Shown in pieces: positions 59,712 to 64,000 of a stretch of 64,000 bases of DNA. The DNA comes from Ambrosia x helenae (Eukaryota > Streptophyta > Magnoliopsida > Asterales > Asteraceae). Under the pieces are notes generated by a model. It worked only from the letters and a program-made list of their open reading frames with translations, was not told the DNA's origin and ran no database searches. The translations under genes were made by a program, and so were the position numbers. The DNA is taken from contig CM061224.1 of NCBI GenBank assembly GCA_030844895.1, positions 79,340,127-79,404,126 on the forward strand, read 5' to 3'. How positions within the stretch are numbered: position 1 is the first letter of the stretch; every line of letters starts with the position of its first letter.

Positions 59712-62700
59712 CACTACAACAAAAATGGACTTTTAGTACGCTCAAAAGTGTCCTAAAATGCTATTTTATAGGACCTTTTATTTAATAGGACCAACGATAA
59801 AAGCGTTTCATGTAAAGGGGTCGTAATAAGTCCTGAAACTTAAAAAGCGTCCTAATATCTCAAATAAGATTATGAAACCAATTTTATGGTCGCATAATGA
59901 ACAACCCAAAAAACTCTTAATAAAAACATATTAGGACACTTTTGCAATGTTCTAACATGTGCTTATCTACTTTTAATCTTTTAAAACACATACAAGCGTC
60001 TTTAAAAATTAATTTATAGGACCCTTATAATGTAACATTATAGGTACTTTAGTATCATGGAAAGGGTCCTAATATCCCAAATAAGATTATGAAACCAATT
60101 TTATGGTTGCATAATGTCTATGAACAACTCATATAGTGTCCTAACAAAAGCATATTCAGACACTTTTACAATGTTCTAACAAGTTTAATAGGATAAAATT
60201 TCAAAGTCCTACTAAGTCATATGATCCAACACTTTTTAATGTGTATATAAAATCCTAATAGTTATTGTGTATATAACATCAACTAATGAAAGAAATAAAA
60301 CTTTATTATATTTCAAATAAGTATGTTTATAACAAAAACACTAAACATAAATAAGTTATGGCATTATCCAACATAAAGTTATGTAACATTTAACAAAGAA
60401 ATTAAAAGCATTGAAGAAACAAGCAGCATAGAATCCTGAGTCATCATGCGTCCTCAATCCTCACGAACTACCAACAAATAAACCATCCATGTATGAGCAT
60501 TAAGTTCCAGATTATTAAAATTATTCGTATCACAAGTTTAAATAAACCATGCATACTACCTACAAATAAACCATCCATGTATAAGCATTAAGTTCCAAAT
60601 CATTAAAATTATTTGTATCACAAGTTTAACAAATACATACAGAGATGAAAGGACAAGGCCATGCAAAATCTTGAATTGTGGAAAATAACCCATATGGTCT
60701 CACCAACTTTTCATTTATTTTTATTGGTACTTGAACGTTTACCTCACATTATTCTAATCCAATCTCTGTACCACCAACTATCTCATTTGGGTCCAAGCTC
60801 TTCACCCATCCTCTTAAGAAAAACTTCATCCTCCACCCTTTAATCTCTAATACCTGGGCTTGTAACTGGACCACGATACTTATAAGTTCTTCACATTTAG
60901 ACTTCAATTAGATGTTTTTTCAAGCATAAACACCCATACCATACATGACTGCATCACCATTCCAATACTTCTCAAGCATATCTATTCATGGACTGCAAAG
61001 CAATGCATTTTGAATGTTTTTTCTGTAAGTCAAATTGTTAAAAAACAAACAGAAAGACATTATGTTATCCAAATTCATTATTAGTAGCTTTTTGGAGATT
61101 TTTGTAGGAGCTTCTTCTAAATAATCTTGATCAACATCAACTTATTTCTCGCTGGTATCCATTGGTTTCTTTTTCTTTGTTTTATCACTCTCTGCTAGAC
61201 TTGTCAAAGACATAGAAATGTTTTTCACTCCCAAAGCTTGTAATTTTTTTTGTTCTCTTAAATCCTCAACATTCTACTCTTTTCATAATTGTTCGTATGT
61301 CTTGTCAAGCTTTGACCTTGGTGTACACAACAAAGAAAAATCTTATCAGATTGCCCAAAGCATTATACACCATATCAATATATAAACTAAAGTTAGAATC
61401 CTAACCGGTATAAAAACACATATTGCCCAAATTATTATACTCAATTATTATCTCATAAAATTCTTATCAGATTGAGTTATCAAGACCTTTTGGATAAAGA
61501 TGACTATAAAATAGCAAGTAAATGACATCTATATATTTAATTCATTTTAGCGTGCTTAGCAACATCAAGATCTTTATTACTTAACTTTAAACCTTTGACC
61601 CGCTTAATGTTAACGTCCTTGAAAATAGACATTCAAATTTATAGTATCATATAAACTCAAACAATATACATACAACATTTAGAGTTTAACTCACCTTTTA
61701 GTAATTTTTGGAAGCATTCTAGTACAAATTTCTCATTGAGGATTTTTATCGAACACCTTCTATGCATATTAGTTATAAAATTTCTAAGATTCATATTTAA
61801 TCATCTCGAACAATTAATTCAATAACCAAAGAACCAATTAATGCATATTACCAAAAGAAATCAGATTTATATCAAACACACTTGATAAATTCCAAAACCC
61901 CGCAACAAGCACTAAGATTTACACATTACTAATGTGGTTTATAAGCTCGATCAGAAAACTACACATAGATAAATAACCATAACCATAACTAAATATAAAC
62001 ACAAACCCTAACTTTCATACATGAATTTCATTACCACTGATGAACCCATTAAAACTTGGGATTTTAGGTATTTCAAATGACTTACATGGTCTCCTTCATG
62101 AAATGCCGATGTCATTTTCACACCACACACAAACATTGTCTACCAAATTGTTTCCAGAGCACTCCATCTCCTCCATTTAATTACTTTAATGACTCCTAGT
62201 TTGCTCATAAGGGAAGTACGAAAAAAAAGGTGAAGTAGATATAAGGTTGGTGGTTATGAGCGGGATTTTTAATTAATTTTGGGGAAGATGAAATTTTTGG
62301 GAGGGAAGACAAAATATTGAAATAGTAATTAAAAACAAGGTATAAGATACGGTTACGAAAGAAGCGCATCTTTTGATGTTATTTTTTTTTATAACAATAA
62401 CATATAAGATGCGGTCATGGCCCGTGAGATGAAATTCATCTTTTGATGTCGTTTTTTTTAAATAGTCTATAAGATGTCGTTAAGGTAGTGGACCGCATCT
62501 TATAGTTTTTTTTAATTGCATCTTTTGATCGTTTGTGTACCAGTGTATAAAACTGATGTCTTATAACTCAAATAGCATGTGTCCTATTATGGTGTATTAT
62601 ATTAACATCACAATGATTAAGCGTTCTATAAAGGTTAAAGTTATAAGACCTATAGGTCAAATGTCCTATTAAGTTATGTTCTAATATGACTTTGACTAAA

Positions 62701-63061
62701 AAGGGTCCTATAACATCGAACATTTATGACTTAATTACAAAATTTCGTATTAAGTTATGTTATAATAGGACCCCCGGTGATCAAGTGTCCTGTTACGTTA
62801 CGACATAATGGAACACCAACAACTAAATGTCTTATAAATTACTTTATTAGGATCTATATTTTAAGTGTCTTATTAAGTTATATGATAATACGACCCCAAA
62901 GAATCATACATCCTATTAAATAGCTTTTTAGGACACCCGTTTAGTAGCGTATATTATAAAAGGACCCCAAAAGTTCATTCATCCTATTAAATAGTTTTTT
63001 AGGACCCTATTATACAAGCGTTCCACACAAAAGGTCCTTAAAAGCCCTTTTTGTTGTAGTG
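59712..63061. mobile_element. CACTA-type element (3.35 kb), perfect 3-bp TSD
   Basis: Ends CACTACAACAAAAATGG and its inverted partner (right end ...CCCTTTTTGTTGTAGTG). GGA flanks both sides (59709-59711 and 63062-63064), inside the Copia gag. Both subterminal zones (59740-60240 and 62560-63050) hold many copies of taggaccc, gtcctaata or tcctatta in both orientations. No transposase: the interior is AT-rich with only short frames. Non-autonomous. Confidence 0.92.
62341..62530. repeat. Tandem 62-64-bp units with internal hairpins
   Basis: Units starting near 62341, 62403 and 62467 each read (c)tataagat(g)cggt... then gcatcttttgatgt and a T-run. The last unit pairs with itself (ctataagatg... 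and ...gcatcttatag). Distinct from the surrounding GTCCTA array. Confidence 0.6.
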
Positions 63062-63997
63062 GGACTTTGGCTTGATGAAGCTTGTGTTGTTGATGAAACA
63101 TGTGATTGTAGTTGAGGTGTGTTCATGTTTGATGAGTAACATGCTGTAGACACTTGAGGTTGTGGTGGAATAAAGGAATTTGTGGTGTAGTTTGGTGCAT
63201 AGGTTGATGTTTGGGCAAGATAGTTAATTGGGTTTCTCGGTGGTTCAACAACACTAGAAACACATGCTATATGTGGTGCAACATTTCCTCCAACATTTGA
63301 ACCAGACACAGAAGTGGATGAAGAGGCATGATACAATTCCGGATTTTGTGGGAATTGTGATCGTCTAGCTTTCCTCTTCTCTTCTAACTCCTTGTTTTCC
63401 AACTTCTGAATCAGCTCATTGATTGTCCAGCATTTTTCTCTTTCAAAACCTCAATTTGTTGATTCCAAAATGGTGGTAATACATCAGCAAACTTATCAAC
63501 CAGCTCAGACATTGGAATCTTGATGTCATAGTTTGACAACTCGATTAACAAATGACAATATCTCGGAATAAGTTCCTTTAGAGTCTCATTCCCAACATAG
63601 CTAAATTTTTGAACTCTTTCTTTAGCTCTTCCACCTTCAATCTTCTTGTCTTATCGTTCCCATCATGTCTGTTCTTCAACATATCCCATAGCTGTTTAGA
63701 TGTAGTACACGATCCAAACTGATGTAGTAGATTGGTATTCAAGGCTTGAGATAGTTGGGAGAAAGCCTTCTTCTCAATTGCGAATTTCTTCTTCTCATTT
63801 TCAGATAAACTGTCAAGTGGAATTGGTTCACCTGAATTCTCCAGACACGGAGCAACATACCCTTTTGCATTCATCTGCCACACTTCAGTTCCTTCCAAAC
63901 CCATGCCTTCAAGATGTATCTTGAACTTCTTTTGCCATTGGATATACTCTGCCATGTCCATCAGCTTCGGAGGGTGATTTCCACTACCTGAAGACAA
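63062..63997 (-). pseudogene. Copia gag, N-terminal part (cut by window edge)
   Basis: Minus strand, continuing beyond 64000. SGNHPPKLMDMAEYIQWQKKFKIHLEGMGLEG, then LWDMLKNRHDGNDKTRRLKVEELKKEF, is the gag-polypeptide (UBN2-like) domain of Copia elements. The frame shifts near 63580-63400. A Gln/Ser/Thr/Pro-rich stretch follows (63402-63070) up to the CACTA insertion. The start codon is not in the window. Confidence 0.85.
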
Positions 63998-64000
63998 ATT

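Larger units (their letters stand above)
35301..63997 (-). mobile_element. Large SIRE/Maximus-like Copia element (element D), nested insertions
   Basis: Minus strand, running off the right edge. Order in transcript sense: gag (63997 to 46076, interrupted twice), pol (45953-42519), conserved non-coding block (42170-41600), third ORF (40374-37005) and further non-coding DNA. Two CACTA-type elements, 59712-63061 and 46777-57897, split gag. No LTR of this element is recognised. The 5' one should lie right of the window, and the 3' one may be lost or cut off by element C. All genes are decayed, so the element is old. The left limit given is only where recognisable homology stops. Confidence 0.75.

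Overview
This is a repeat-dense stretch of a flowering-plant nuclear genome. I find no intact host gene. It is built almost entirely of transposable elements, many nested inside one another. The gag/pol types, a third ORF in a Copia element and the LTR style recall Asteraceae genomes, but that is recollection and I could not test it.

Left part (1-10.6 kb): the 3' end of a Ty3/gypsy chromovirus pol (integrase and chromodomain) runs into an LTR that is also the 5' LTR of a second element. That element has PBS, leader, a decayed gag, non-coding DNA, PPT and a 3' LTR. The 3' LTR is split by an antisense solo LTR. Then come trinucleotide microsatellites, a fragment of a plant-transposon ORF and three 32-bp palindromes (10.6-11.7 kb). 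An antisense non-LTR retrotransposon with a restriction-like endonuclease lies at 13.1-16.0 kb. A short-LTR Copia remnant (16.9-22.1 kb) is interrupted by a 2.7-kb solo LTR.

Middle (22.2-35.3 kb): a possible antisense solo LTR, then a gypsy-type element without coding capacity (24512-35300). Its 3' LTR was invaded by a CACTA-ended sequence carrying a host-like gene fragment, which in turn contains a hAT element. One LTR family therefore recurs six or seven times, with similar 3' ends and divergent 5' halves. Several copies carry tRNA-like modules on both sides of a TATA box.

Right part (35.3-64 kb): a large SIRE/Maximus-like Copia element on the minus strand, with gag running off the right edge, then pol, a conserved non-coding block and a long third ORF. 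All are decayed. Its gag is split by two CACTA-type elements, 46777-57897 and 59712-63061. The first of these contains a young gag-only Copia element (46996-52670), a Mutator-like element with ~212-bp inverted repeats (53977-55168) and a LINE fragment.

The elements appear to depend on one another. Several carry only cis signals (LTR, PBS, PPT, leader blocks) or only gag, and would need proteins from autonomous relatives. Target-site duplications allow several insertions to be ordered in time.
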